DNA of 64,000 bases from Luidia sarsii. Taxonomy: Eukaryota; Echinodermata; Asteroidea; Paxillosida; Luidiidae. The stretch spans positions 3,096,287 through 3,160,286 of the forward strand of contig OX465116.1 of NCBI GenBank assembly GCA_949987565.1, read 5' to 3'. The position numbers and the translations under genes are program-made. Below are positions 39,897 through 50,139 of the stretch, in pieces (the first letter of the stretch is position 1; every line of letters starts with the position of its first letter). The notes under the pieces are model-generated. The model was not told the DNA's origin. It saw only the letters and a list, made by a program, of their open reading frames with translations, and made no database searches.

Positions 39897-40757
39897 TTAA
39901 AGGGTCTGTGCAATAAAAATTTTGGCACTTAAATCCATGCTTTAGATCTGTTTTGCAATGTTACAAACAATCAAACTGCTTTGAACACTCATTCTTTGCA
40001 AGTTTTCAGTTTTTATGCTAATCACAATGTCAATATTCATGAGGAAGTTTGTGATGTAATCACAGGATCATGCAACAGACATTCAATTGGTTGTGTACAC
40101 AAGGTTTTGAATTTGTTTTTTCTTGCAGACCTGTCCCTAAACCTGTTGATTTACTGCCAAAAGTTATGCTTCGTAATCATTTAGTGAAGGAGGTTTTCAT
40201 CAAACCTGATCCAGAGGGATTAATGTGCAGTTTGAAAGTTAATGTTTTTCTTAATTTTTTTTTTTAACTATGGTTCCTGACATGACCTTATAATAGCGCC
40301 CTCATTTATATACGGATATCTATATATAAGGTGATATACAAAAATGTTGCAAACTGCTTACTGACTAAAATTACCAAAATGTAAATCTTAAAATTTAAAA
40401 TGTTAATATTATATATATATGATATACAAAAAGGTTGCAAACTGCTTACTGACTAAAATTACTAAAATGTAAATCTTAAAATTTAGTGGGCCTGACGTTT
40501 CGATCCTAGCAGGACCTTTCTCAAAGAGAAAGGTCCTGCTTTGAGAAAGGTCCTGCTAGGATCGAAACGTCAGGCCCACTAAATTTTAAGATTATATATA
40601 TATATTTATCATTTTAATATCTATATAAGTACAAGAGATGACAAATTTCTGATTCCTTTTAGAAAAAGAAGTATGCCAATATTTTTGTACACGTCAGATC
40701 CCTAGATGACAGCAGAACATGAGGTAGAATGCGATATCTATTGCACAAACCCTTTAA
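39897..40757. mobile_element. TTAA-ended TIR DNA element (interrupted)
   Basis: The left end TTAAAGGGTCTGTGCAATA and the right end TATTGCACAAACCCTTTAA are inverted repeats with TTAA at both outer borders, as in piggyBac- or Kolobok-type insertions. Internal sequence 39990-40260 and 40635-40757 matches 61440-61822. No transposase is seen, so it is non-autonomous. It carries a nested Penelope-type insertion at about 40330-40620. Confidence 0.6.
40330..40620. mobile_element. head-to-head pair of Penelope-type 3' ends
   Basis: Two copies of the GCCTGACGTTTCGATCCTAG block (40490-40520 plus and 40545-40580 minus) face each other around a short CTTTCTCAAAG centre, with AAATCTTAAAATTTAGTGGG arms on each side. 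The pair interrupts a TTAA-ended element whose uninterrupted relative lies at 61440-61822. Confidence 0.55.
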
Positions 40758-40822
40758 CGATGGTATTGGGATGAAGTCAATGCATGTGGTTTATGCTTGC
40801 TCCACCTGGAACCTGTCTGAGT

Positions 40823-41566
40823 TCAGAGTTCAAAGTACAGACACTGGTCCCCGTTTGGTAGAGTGCTACCACGTGCTTCCTCGGCCACGGTGGCGTTGTT
40901 GAGCTGACACGACCCGGCCCCGCTACCGGTCCCGCCCACCCCTGGCACGATACTGAAGGAGGAGCATCGCTTCTCGGCTAGGCACGCCCTCCCGCACTCG
41001 GCCACGCCCACGAAGGGCCGCCGCCCGAGCGCGCCTCCCAGCATGCAGTGCGGCATGGCGTAGCCGTGCGCGGCCAGGACTTGGCAGTAGAGTGGCGCAC
41101 CAGTCGCTCGCCTTTCGCAGACCGCGTGCTTCTCTTTGCCGCACGACGTTAGCATCCAGGCGCCGAGACGGTCCTTTCTCGACATGAATACGCAGCCTTG
41201 ATACGCACTGGCGTTGCTCGTGCCCCAGAAGGCGTACGGCCAGTCACCACTGGTCAGCGGGCACGACTCAGACTGGGTGTTGCAGTTGATCCACTGGCCT
41301 TTCTCTGGATTCCCGCCGTGGATGTCCAGGAACGTGTCCCAGAGAAAGTCCTGCTCTTGTTGGGTGACGGGCGACGCTATCGTGCCGGCCTGACTGCGGC
41401 AGCTGGCACGGGCGGCGTGCCAGCTGGCCATCCCGCTGAGGAAGGAGTAGCACCGACCGTGCCAGTTCATCCATTCCTGGGGGCAGACAAGACGGCCAGT
41501 CACGAGCAAAGGCTGTATGCACACCATTAGAAGGACCAGGCTCGTCAGCCAAGGCGCCATTGCCAC
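40823..41566 (-). CDS. secreted C-type lectin with C-terminal PAN/apple-like module, intronless
   Basis: 247 residues in one exon. Residues 1-24 are a signal peptide (APWLTSLVLLMVCIQPLLVTG). Residues 28-150 form a long-form C-type lectin domain: C28-C39 at the start (CPQEWMNWHGRCY), then C56, C125, C142 and C150 in the canonical spacing, plus an extra C95/C102 pair. No EPN or QPD triplet is seen, and WND is replaced by WMLTSC, so calcium-dependent sugar binding by the classical site is doubtful. Residues 161-247 carry C161, C174, C191, C195, C201, C220 and C242 in a PAN/apple-like pattern, typical of extracellular binding modules. Codon third positions are strongly GC-rich. It lies between the GH31 pair and a divergently oriented membrane protein gene; immunity or extracellular recognition is plausible but inferred. 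Confidence 0.85.
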   Translation of the reverse strand: MAMAPWLTSLVLLMVCIQPLLVTGRLVCPQEWMNWHGRCYSFLSGMASWHAARASCRSQAGTIASPVTQQEQDFLWDTFLDIHGGNPEKGQWINCNTQSESCPLTSGDWPYAFWGTSNASAYQGCVFMSRKDRLGAWMLTSCGKEKHAVCERRATGAPLYCQVLAAHGYAMPHCMLGGALGRRPFVGVAECGRACLAEKRCSSFSIVPGVGGTGSGAGSCQLNNATVAEEARGSTLPNGDQCLYFEL

Positions 41567-41639
41567 GTCTCTCTTTCCTTGGAGGGGAGATGCGTTTCAC
41601 TGATACACAAGCTCACCTGATAACAGTCCAACTTGGGTC

Positions 41640-41645
41640 TTTATA
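41640..41645 (-). promoter_or_regulatory. candidate TATA box of the lectin gene
   Basis: Read on the minus strand the bases are TATAAA (inside GGGAATATAAAGACCC), 74 bases upstream of the lectin ATG. That spacing would allow a short 5' leader of about 45 bases. Proposed from position and motif only. Confidence 0.4.
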
Positions 41646-41659
41646 TTCCCTTCCGCGAT

Positions 41660-43060
41660 CCCACACATCAGTCGTTTACACCAGTGGTCCTTCCTCTATC
41701 GACACTCGCTGTAGCAGAATACCGTGTTGACGCCTATATGGCTCATGTCCTCCAACCGACTCAGTAACACTTTTGTGGGCAAAGATTTTTCACAGGCACA
41801 CACAATTAGACGATTCCCACTGACGCGTTGGTTGTGACGGCAAACCCAAACCGACTGACGATCCTGATAGGTTGCTGCGTGGATTTTATAGCGAACCATC
41901 AGTCACACATTAAAAGAGGGGATGAAATTTTAATGTGATCTTTGCCCCTGATCCGATATAATCGTTTAATGGATGGTCTTGAATATTTCATATGCAAATG
42001 GAAGCAGATTTGGCTTTCGTAGATGGCGGCGTACGGGTTGGTCCTTCAAACTTCCCGTGTATTTTTTAAAGGATAGACACGGTCAAGGGGAATTCGCTGG
42101 CTACTCAGTCGAAATCCAAAAGCAAATTGCTGAACACCACTCGACAGATCCAAGATGGCGGACACGCGCTATCATGAAGTAATAACGAGTCTTTCGTGGC
42201 TAGTCAATTAGTATGTCGCATGTTAATTTCAACCCGAGACCTCTGGTTTAACGTACAAGAGCTCTACTGAGCTATGCCCTGAGCGTACTTAGATGGCGGT
42301 CTCTCCAAAAGTCAACTGTCAACAATCTTTGCCGGGGTGAGGCGACAGTCTGAAGAAATTAGTAATTAATTATCAGCCGTCTCATGTTTAAGTCCTGGTC
42401 CATTCAAATGTTCTTTGCCATTGCGCAAATTGGTCTAAAAATTTCTCCATCAGTTTTCCTTTACTTTGTTTCTATCGTATATTGCATGACACCAAGACAA
42501 CATGTGGGTACATGACTGCGTCGATGTTTGCAGGAAGCGGAAACTATTTGACTATTGAAGTAAATGGCGTCGACAGTTAACCCATGCAGCAGTAAATCGG
42601 TTAAGAATGAGTACGTTAGGATGCTTTTCTACTAGATTTCGCGTCAAAGATAATGGCGTTCAACGCAAAATCATATTATGTTCACGATGCAATGCGGTAC
42701 GCGCAAAACCACCACAAAACCACCACCACACCCTCGACCATCAGATCGGTGGTCCAGTGGTTATAAGAGACGTCTGCACTAGAAAGCAGGAGTCTGGGGT
42801 TCGTATCCCACCGGAGCTGCCTGATATTGTTTTCAGCAGGCAATCAGCCAAAGCACCGAGCATACAGTGATGTTTGATGATAACACGTCGAGTGAGGCCT
42901 GCTTTATCATCTTCAACGCGGTATCATATTGCATCTGAAGCAAAGAATATCAAAAGTCTGACAGATTGGGAATCATGCTACTTCGTCACTTCAGTGAGCC
43001 CTGTGTTCAGAATTAGGTGGGAGTCACGGGTTCCTACTCTCGATTCTGCAGGGGTTAATT
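41660..43060. other. spacer upstream of the lectin gene
   Basis: Only the SINE at 42747 is recognised. Short frames here have no family resemblance. Confidence 0.5.
42747..42876 (+). mobile_element. tRNA-derived SINE
   Basis: An A-box-like TGGTCCAGTGGTTATAAGA and a B-box-like GGGTTCGTATCCC lie 40 bases apart, as in a tRNA promoter, followed by a non-tRNA tail ending GAGCATACAGTG. The same tail occurs at 13199-13327. Confidence 0.6.
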
Positions 43061-43285
43061 GAGGTCATTTACGAAACGAAGACCCCGGGGAGAGCAAGGG
43101 CGAGGGCTACAGTATCATTCTCCGCCCGTTTTAAAAGCCACAGGTAATAAAGAAGAGGGGGTTTTCACCACAGCTATATAGGTGAATACTCTGCACTCTA
43201 CATCAGGACAATCAACTTTAGAAATCTGCACCAAAACCAGCCAGGTTTTTGTGGACGAAGCCTGAGCCCGAGCGTGATCCAGTAA
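43061..43285. mobile_element. foldback element with GCTCGGGC-type arms, diverged copy 3
   Basis: CATTTACGAAACGAAG at the left, GGTGAATACTCTGCACTC and CAGCCAGGTTTTTGTGG inside, and CGAAGCCTGAGCCCGAGC at the right match copies 1 and 2. Confidence 0.45.
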
Positions 43286-43573
43286 ATCATGAAGAACCTC
43301 CAGGCACTTATGCCCATAGGGGTACGCTCCACAAAGCTGGTTATCATGAAGTGTGCGACCCACAACTTTTGTTTAACGAGGGGTACTTGGAGGAAATCAT
43401 TTGCTGCGGACAAACCACAGCAGCTTAGATTTTGTCAAAATCTGAAGATTTGGAGCCTTTAATGAATGATGCACTATTTGATGGAAGTGGTGGATGTGAC
43501 CGAAAACAGGCAGTGTGTCAGTTTGGCAAAATGATTCCCTTTTTTTCACTGATGTACTTATTAGCATAGCATA

Positions 43574-43828
43574 TATGTGACCCGGCACAGCATAATGAGG
43601 AATAACCCCATTTTTGAGATTTTGAGTTTGTCTAATGATGTGAAAGAGTATACCATTAGCTTTCAAATGATATCAAAATGTAATATACTCTAATACTTAA
43701 AATTTCCGAAAATACAAAAAAAAAGAAAATTTATTTGTGATCGAATTGTGAAGATACTTTAACTTCAGGCGTTGTTTACTCAAAAAGTGTTTTGGTGGGA
43801 TATTCCTCATGTTGTTGTGCCGGGTCAC
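43574..43828. mobile_element. TATGTGACCCGGCACA MITE, copy 6
   Basis: Same orientation as copy 1. The last bases at the right are GTCACGG instead of GTCACATA, so the outer TA is lost. Confidence 0.72.
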
Positions 43829-43829
43829 G

Positions 43830-45644
43830 GATGCCTATCCGCCCGGCTGACGGAGCGACATTGTAAGTAATTACTGAAACTGAGGGGCTCCTATATGAGG
43901 AACAATTGAACATGAAGTCACGGTTATTGTGTTATTACACTCTGGCCTGTGAAAGGAGAAGATGCGAAGCACCCATACACTCTGCACATTGACGTTTGTT
44001 TGGCACTAGCGCCCTCACTCGGCGAAGCCTATTCCAAAAGCGCAAAAGCACAATATTTGTTAAAGACGGCAAAAATGGTCGTCTGCGTTCTTAGTTTGCA
44101 AAAGATAAGAGGGGAGCGATCCAATTTAGAATAATGCAAACCCTTGAATAACCTCCAACACCCACCTCCTAAAAATAAAAATTCTTTGATCAATTAACCA
44201 AGAAGAAAACCTTCGAAAATGTTCATCACAATTGTGATTCATTTGACTCTTAACAAACCGGACTTAATGCATTTTGTAGACCGGGTAAACGTTTTCCAAG
44301 AAAACCGTGGGAGTCCATTCTCTTAGATTTCGACACTTATCTCAACTTAGATTTCGACATAAGGAGATAAGCAATGATTAAATTTCTGCTAGGATAGTAG
44401 CTTCTGGCCATGTACAGTGTGCTATCAAATTGCTATAATACTCACGTAACCCCTTCACCCTAAACCAAATTCCTAATTACTTAAAGATAAAAAGGGGTCT
44501 TATTTCGGACCGAGAAAATTCTTGTCGCTGGCAAGATTTCCGGCCAGTGAATCTACTCAATGCGTTGGCTGTGTGCTTGCGTACGATGGTGTACAGGTCA
44601 CCCGCAATGATGTCGATGAGGGGATGGCCTCTGTCTGTACAATACCGCAGTCCCGTCACGTCGGCCGAACAGTTGAACCCCGTCGTCTCGTGTGAGCGTC
44701 TCCACAGGCCCGCCGCAGCCACACAGTCGGACCGACGAAAATGGCATCACGCTGATTCAACATCGCCGTCATATTACACACGAGGTAGATGAAGACAACA
44801 GTTAGGAATAGGAGAGAAGCAACGGCCGATATACTGTTATGTTAGGGGCGCCGGGTATAGCGGTCTCGCCTCGTTAGGATCAGATATAGGCCTGCTTAGC
44901 GGTCGCAAGAAACATAGCCGTGGGCTGGACCTTAAAGCGCTCTCGTCCTTTCTCCTTCAACTTTCTTCCGCGTCTCACGCGCACAAACACACGCACGGAA
45001 GTCAGCCTCTTGACAACGGTAGCCAAGCCAGGGCGGCCGTGCCTATGCGAAGGAGCCGTGAAAGGCAGGGAGTTCGCGACGCTAGGGTCGTTCCCGAACA
45101 CTTCCCCTGGCGAGATTTTCCACTTGAGTTGTTCCGAAGCCGTGCGTGCGCTAATCAACACAGGAGTGGGGCTTGGAGTGTCGGGGGGGAGAGAGAGAGA
45201 GAGAGCAAGACTCTGAGAGGCAAATCTCCAACCCCGCTGGATTTATTTTTTTGTGAGTGGTCATTCTTTGGCAGAAAGGAAAAGAGAGGATGACGGCATT
45301 TGAATGGCGTGTGTTGTGGGGCCCCGTTAGTCTGCTACGTGTTTGTTGATTAGGCAGCTGAGGCAGGGAAAGCGGCCGTCGTACAAGTGCACATTTTATC
45401 GGTCCAGAGCTTTCAGTCGCGACACTGGTCTGACGCGGTGTGGACGCTGTATTAGTACGGGTGCTCTCCCTGATACACTGTGCGGGGAAGGTGAGGTGGT
45501 TTGACCTCGCCTCATTAGAGTGGATCCTGAGATTTCTGTTTGACACTTTTTCGTGTAGTGAAGCAAGAGAGGGTCGTTTTGTCGACACGAGGAGTGCCGG
45601 GTAGCAGATAATCCAGCCCTCACCGCTAGTGCCTTTGTAAAACA
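43830..45644. other. spacer and CpG-rich 5' region of the poly-glycine gene
   Basis: 43830-44480 is AT-rich and featureless. From about 44480 GC and CpG content rise up to the ATG at 45645, consistent with a promoter/5' UTR region; a (GA)n run sits at 45188-45206. A minus-strand stretch near 44477-44730 has a GLWRR plus cysteine pattern that was not accepted as a gene. Confidence 0.45.
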
Positions 45645-46139
45645 ATGAACGGTGGAGGAGGAGTAGGAGGAGGAGGAGGAGGAGGTGGAGGAGGAGGAGG
45701 AGGAGGTGGAGGAGGAGGTGGAGGAGTAGGTGGAGGAGGAGGAGGAGGGATAGGAGGAGGAGGAGGAGGAGGAGGGCGATTGGATCAGTTGGAGCCCGGT
45801 GCTATGAAGAGAGCCGAGGCAGCCTCGTTGTCGGCGGCAGCCTCAGCGGCCCGCGGGGCCGGTCACGGCGGGGGCCCGCGCTTCGCCGCCCGGTCGGGGC
45901 CGGGCGGGCCGTGCCCGCCGGTGGCGTCGGCCGACGGCCCCGGGCGGCCTCGATGCAGCATGACCGCCTACCTGACTCTGGCTCTGGCCCTGCTGGTAGC
46001 CCTGGTGGGCGGCGTCTCCGTGATGCGGATGAGGGAGCTGGAGAAACGGCTCTTGTGGCAGGAGAGAGAAATCGAAAACCTGGACGCCAGGGTGAAACAA
46101 CTTTCCACCCCCAACGATGCCTACATGCCCGGTATACAG
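45645..46139 (+). CDS. first exon of a poly-glycine type II membrane protein with coiled coil
   Basis: 165 codons, then donor CAG|GTGAGT in phase 0. The ATG has A at -3 (AAACAATGA). Residues 3-44 are almost all glycine, with isolated Val and Ile, encoded by (GGA/GGT)n. Residues 45-106 are Ala/Gly/Arg/Pro-rich. MTAYLTLALALLVALVGGV (106-124) is the only hydrophobic segment and has no signal peptide before it, so a type II orientation is likely. Residues 128-155 (MRELEKRLLWQEREIENLDA) form a charged heptad-like coiled coil. Gly-rich tail, anchor and trimerising coil in this order resemble the start of MACIT collagens (XIII, XXIII, XXV) or gliomedin-like proteins, but no collagen Gly-X-Y exon was found downstream, so the family is unproven. 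The region from about 44580 to the ATG is CpG-rich and probably holds the promoter. Confidence 0.6.
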
Positions 46140-49100
46140 GTGAGTTTGGTTCCGGCATCTTCCCATAAAAAATGGTTGTCCAAATCTGCCCAAAACGTTT
46201 GTCTCGATTGGTTTTCTCTGAAAAAATGAAAGTGTTGGGCAAGTGTTGGGTTTGTACCGACACTTGGTTTTATCACAGGCTGATGGGAGTTCATGCTTGA
46301 TTTTGTTTAAAGAAAACCACCCAGTTTAGCTTCTATTGAGATTGATAAGACAACTGGACTGGGCCGAGACCTCTGGCTTAACAAACAAGTTGATATTTCA
46401 ACCAGCGTTGGTCAACATTTGGGTTGAATTTTTGTCTCAGCATTACCTTGTTTAAAATGATCATCAGAAACACAAGCGATTCTCACTTAGTGTTCGCACT
46501 TCAGCAAACATGTAGCTAGCCATTTCTATTTTCGAAGCGGGGGACGTATCTCAAACTATAGAACAAGCTCAAACGAGAAAGGCCGTAGGGTATTGCTCAT
46601 CCCATTCACAATAGCTACTTAAACGCTGTGACGCAACGGGGCAAATATCCATGCGCACAAACACACTGCAATGTAGCTTACTCCTATAGTCTCTGTGCAG
46701 AAAACAAAATCGCCTACTGCAAACTTCGCTACAGAAACTCAGCCCTTGGCACTTCTGTGCACGTGTGCCTATACAACAATGCGTCTATGAAGGAACTGCA
46801 GGGACTTGTTTCTTTGTAATCTACACATCGAAGCCTGGCGCGGTTGATTTTTTTGGGGAGGGCGAATGTTATCAACCTCGTTCTTTTGTGTGGCGGGATC
46901 AAATGTAACCCTGGGAAGATTAAAAGTGCAGTGTTGCTGCGGTTATTGCTACGCCGTGGGTCACAATCACATGCAGCGATAGGGGAAGGTCGGGACTTGT
47001 CATAGCTTGGATGGATGTGATTTTCTGTCAACCTTTGGTAGGTAAACTGCCACAACGGCGCTTTTGGACACTTGCTCTGGGCTTGTCATGCATCAAACAC
47101 GTTCCATGTGAATGATATAAAGTACGAACAGGCAAACAAAAACCACCCAAAAATCAAACAAACCACCAACTGACAAATATAACAACAACTGACGGAAAGA
47201 CTGACAAACGAACACGTAAACGGACCAACATACAATCACCAAGTACAAACTAATCAGGCCTATTGTTTTTATCAACAGTAAATTAAGAGGCCAGCTGACA
47301 AGGACATTGCAGAGTTTTGTTAATCTTGTTCATGAAAGTATTGAGAATAACTCGCAAAAATACCGAGCAAGTCCCTTCTTGATAGTGGTCAAATTTGATT
47401 GTAAGAGGTCATTTTATTTTGAGCCTACATGCGAAAGAGTTTGCATTTAACATGTTGGCCAGTCTATGCACAGCGTTCCTTTAAGGGCACTGCATGGGTA
47501 CATTACCAGGTAACATTTTACCAATTGATTTGCACTATATACCGAATTTCGCTATAAAACCTACCCAAGACTGGATTAGCGTAAACCTTATCTAGTAATT
47601 TTTAGAATGAATGACATTTAAACCGACTTTTCGTCTTGATTTGATCAACTTGTCTACAGTGTGGCCCCACAACTATGACAATCCCACAAGTACATGTAGG
47701 CCTACTACCTTTAATATTTCGAAGGCAGCCAATTAAACGGGGGTCATTGAAATGTACAAACGAGTTACTGGTCCGCATCTTCAGCTTCAGCAATATTGCT
47801 GAAAATATCTTGGTCTTTCAGACCCCATCCCAGCCGAGCACTTGAGCACACCACTCAGATGCTGTGATTGTATCCAACGCCGTGGCTTAGATAGACACTT
47901 GAAGACGGCCAAACCTGTACGGTACCCCCCGAGTCTCCCATGCAGCCAACGTCTGCGATGAAATTAAGGCAAGCAGTCTACAGCTACATGGTTATCAATC
48001 ATTTCTTTTATCAAAGCCACTGGGGGAGTCCTACACGCCCTCTCATATATAGAAAGACCCACATTCTAGCCTCCAGGTTAAATTAACTCGCACTTCATGT
48101 TGTATTTCTAATAATCTTAGAAGTCTCCCTTAGATGCATAAAATTCAACAAGACGAAATGAGATGGCAATGATGATTTAAGAAAAACATAATTTTCTGCC
48201 CTTGAGTAAAATATCCGCTTGGATCGAAATGTTATAGGCACGGTAAACGTTTAAAGATGTTCAGCATTAATTTTTTTATAATAGGAAGTAGTTTAGACCG
48301 ATATACCCAAAACTGATGCAAACTGCATACTGATTGTTTTAGACTAATATCGTTAACGTTTCGATCCTAGCGGGACCTTTCTCAAAGGCAGAATGAGTCA
48401 GGTCCTTTCCTTTCTTTCTGTACGACTGAATTCTTGAAGAGTGCATACTTCAGAGGGAATGTCACATTGGTAGTGATTAAGATAAGATTGATGCGGCTTT
48501 GTTCAACTGAACCTCGCTAATTTCCCTATCCCTGAAGGGATAGGATTTGAGTAACGATGAGTTGTATCGCAGATTGAGAAAGAAAAAGTGAAAGGCACAT
48601 CCGGTTCGCTTGATAGCGATAACGCACATGCACGCGCCGCGGTGCTGGGTATCGAATTGCGGCCTCTGAGCTAGACACTTACAGAAGGTGTAGAGATTAA
48701 TAATCAGTACGGCTTAGCCGAGCCCACACACGACACCCCGACATCCCTCAACCACAACTCTTTTATTTCCACGGCTGAAGGGTATTTTGCCGGGAGGAGA
48801 TGATTGAAGGGGGGGTGGACGAAAGGGTAGGGGGTTATGAAGGATTTTGACAGTCAGAAGATCAGAATGCGGCCTGATGTAAGATGCATCGCTGTCGGGG
48901 AAAACAACCTCCCATCCCTCCGTAACACTCCCCTCCCTACGGCTACAGTGTTCCCAAATCAGATATCCGCGTTATTTTCCAATTTTCCCTGAGCCGCACG
49001 AAGGGACCCCCTCTACATACACACCCACACACACGCCAAGAAAACGAATCACAAGGAATCTGAGCACCGAGCCGAACGAGTTAATGTTCACACATTGGCA

Positions 49101-49290
49101 AACAGGTCTCGACTTGGATGGAGCGTCTAATAAGCTCCAGTCAAACTCCCTCGTCAAATGGGATGATGCGGGGGAGGGGGGGGGGGTAAACCTCAAATGC
49201 GATTATTGGCCAAAATCGTATTTGAAATTGAATTGAATAGGAACGCGGTTGGGTGGAAATGAGCGTACACGTGTGATTTGGGTCTGGTAC
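46140..49290. other. probable intron sequence, mostly unique
   Basis: Follows the GTGAGT donor of the poly-glycine exon. Only weak Penelope-type terminal blocks (near 48225 and 48354) are recognised. No credible exon. Confidence 0.5.
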
Positions 49291-49640
49291 TGTTCTCGCT
49301 ATCATCCTCTCTCCCTTCCTGCTTTCTCTCGTACATTGTCTGGCCAGCTTTCTCTCTCTGCCACTGTCTTTGTCTCTCTACCACTTGTTGTCTCTCTGCC
49401 ACCTCTCTATCCACCCTTCTCTCCCCTGCCTGCCCTGGTTCCTGCCCCCTCTGTCTGTCCGTCCGTCTGCCTGTCTGTCCGTTCGTCCGCTCCTTGTCTC
49501 CTCTCTCTATGTCAGTGTCTGTCTCTCTACCTCCATTCTCCATCTCTCTCCTTCCTCTCTCTGCCATTGCCCCCTGTGTCTCTCCCTGTCCCTGTCCCTG
49601 TCCCTGTCCCCGTCCCTGATCCTGTCCCTGTCAATGTCCA

Positions 49641-49691
<51 letters not shown>

Positions 49692-49735
49692 TCCTGTCCC
49701 TGTTCCTGTCCCTGTCCCTGTTCATGTCCATGTCA

Positions 49736-49791
<56 letters not shown>

Positions 49792-50135
49792 CCCCTGTCC
49801 CTCTCCCTCTCCCTCTCCCTCTCCCTCTCCCTCTCCCTCTCCCTCTCCCTCTCCCTCTCCCTCTCCCTCTCCCTCTCCCTCTCCCTCTCCCTCTCCCTCT
49901 CCCTCTCTCCCTCTCCCTCTCCCTCTCCCTCTCCCTCATCATCTCCCTCTCCCTCTCTCCCCCTCCCTTGCTCTCTGTCCCTCTCTCCCTCTATCTCCCT
50001 CATCCTCTCCCTCTCCCTCTCCCTCCCCCTCTCTTCCCCTCTCTTCCCCTCTCTTCCCCTCTCTTCCCCTCTCTCCCCCTCCCTTGCTCTCTCTCCCTCT
50101 CTGCCTCTCTCTCTCCCTCTCCCCCAATACATCCC
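49290..50135. repeat. CCCTGT / CCCTCT hexamer tracts
   Basis: A CT-rich lead-in, then CCTGTC hexamers at about 49586-49797, switching sharply to CTCCCT hexamers to about 49965 and ending in imperfect CTCTTCCC repeats. Several long low-complexity frames on both strands are artefacts. Confidence 0.92.
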
Positions 50136-50139
50136 TTCT

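Noticed and set aside
42747..42830. Possible functional tRNA gene
   Set aside because: A and B boxes are present but the acceptor stem and anticodon arm do not fold, and a non-tRNA tail is shared with another copy, so it is a SINE.
44477..44735. Minus-strand frame with AAAGLWRRSHETTGFNCSAD and GLRYC, reminiscent of the GLWxxC signature of claudin/PMP22-like first loops
   Set aside because: No ATG, no hydrophobic segment, no convincing splice sites, and the second signature cysteine is replaced. Worth a transcript check but not supported as a gene.
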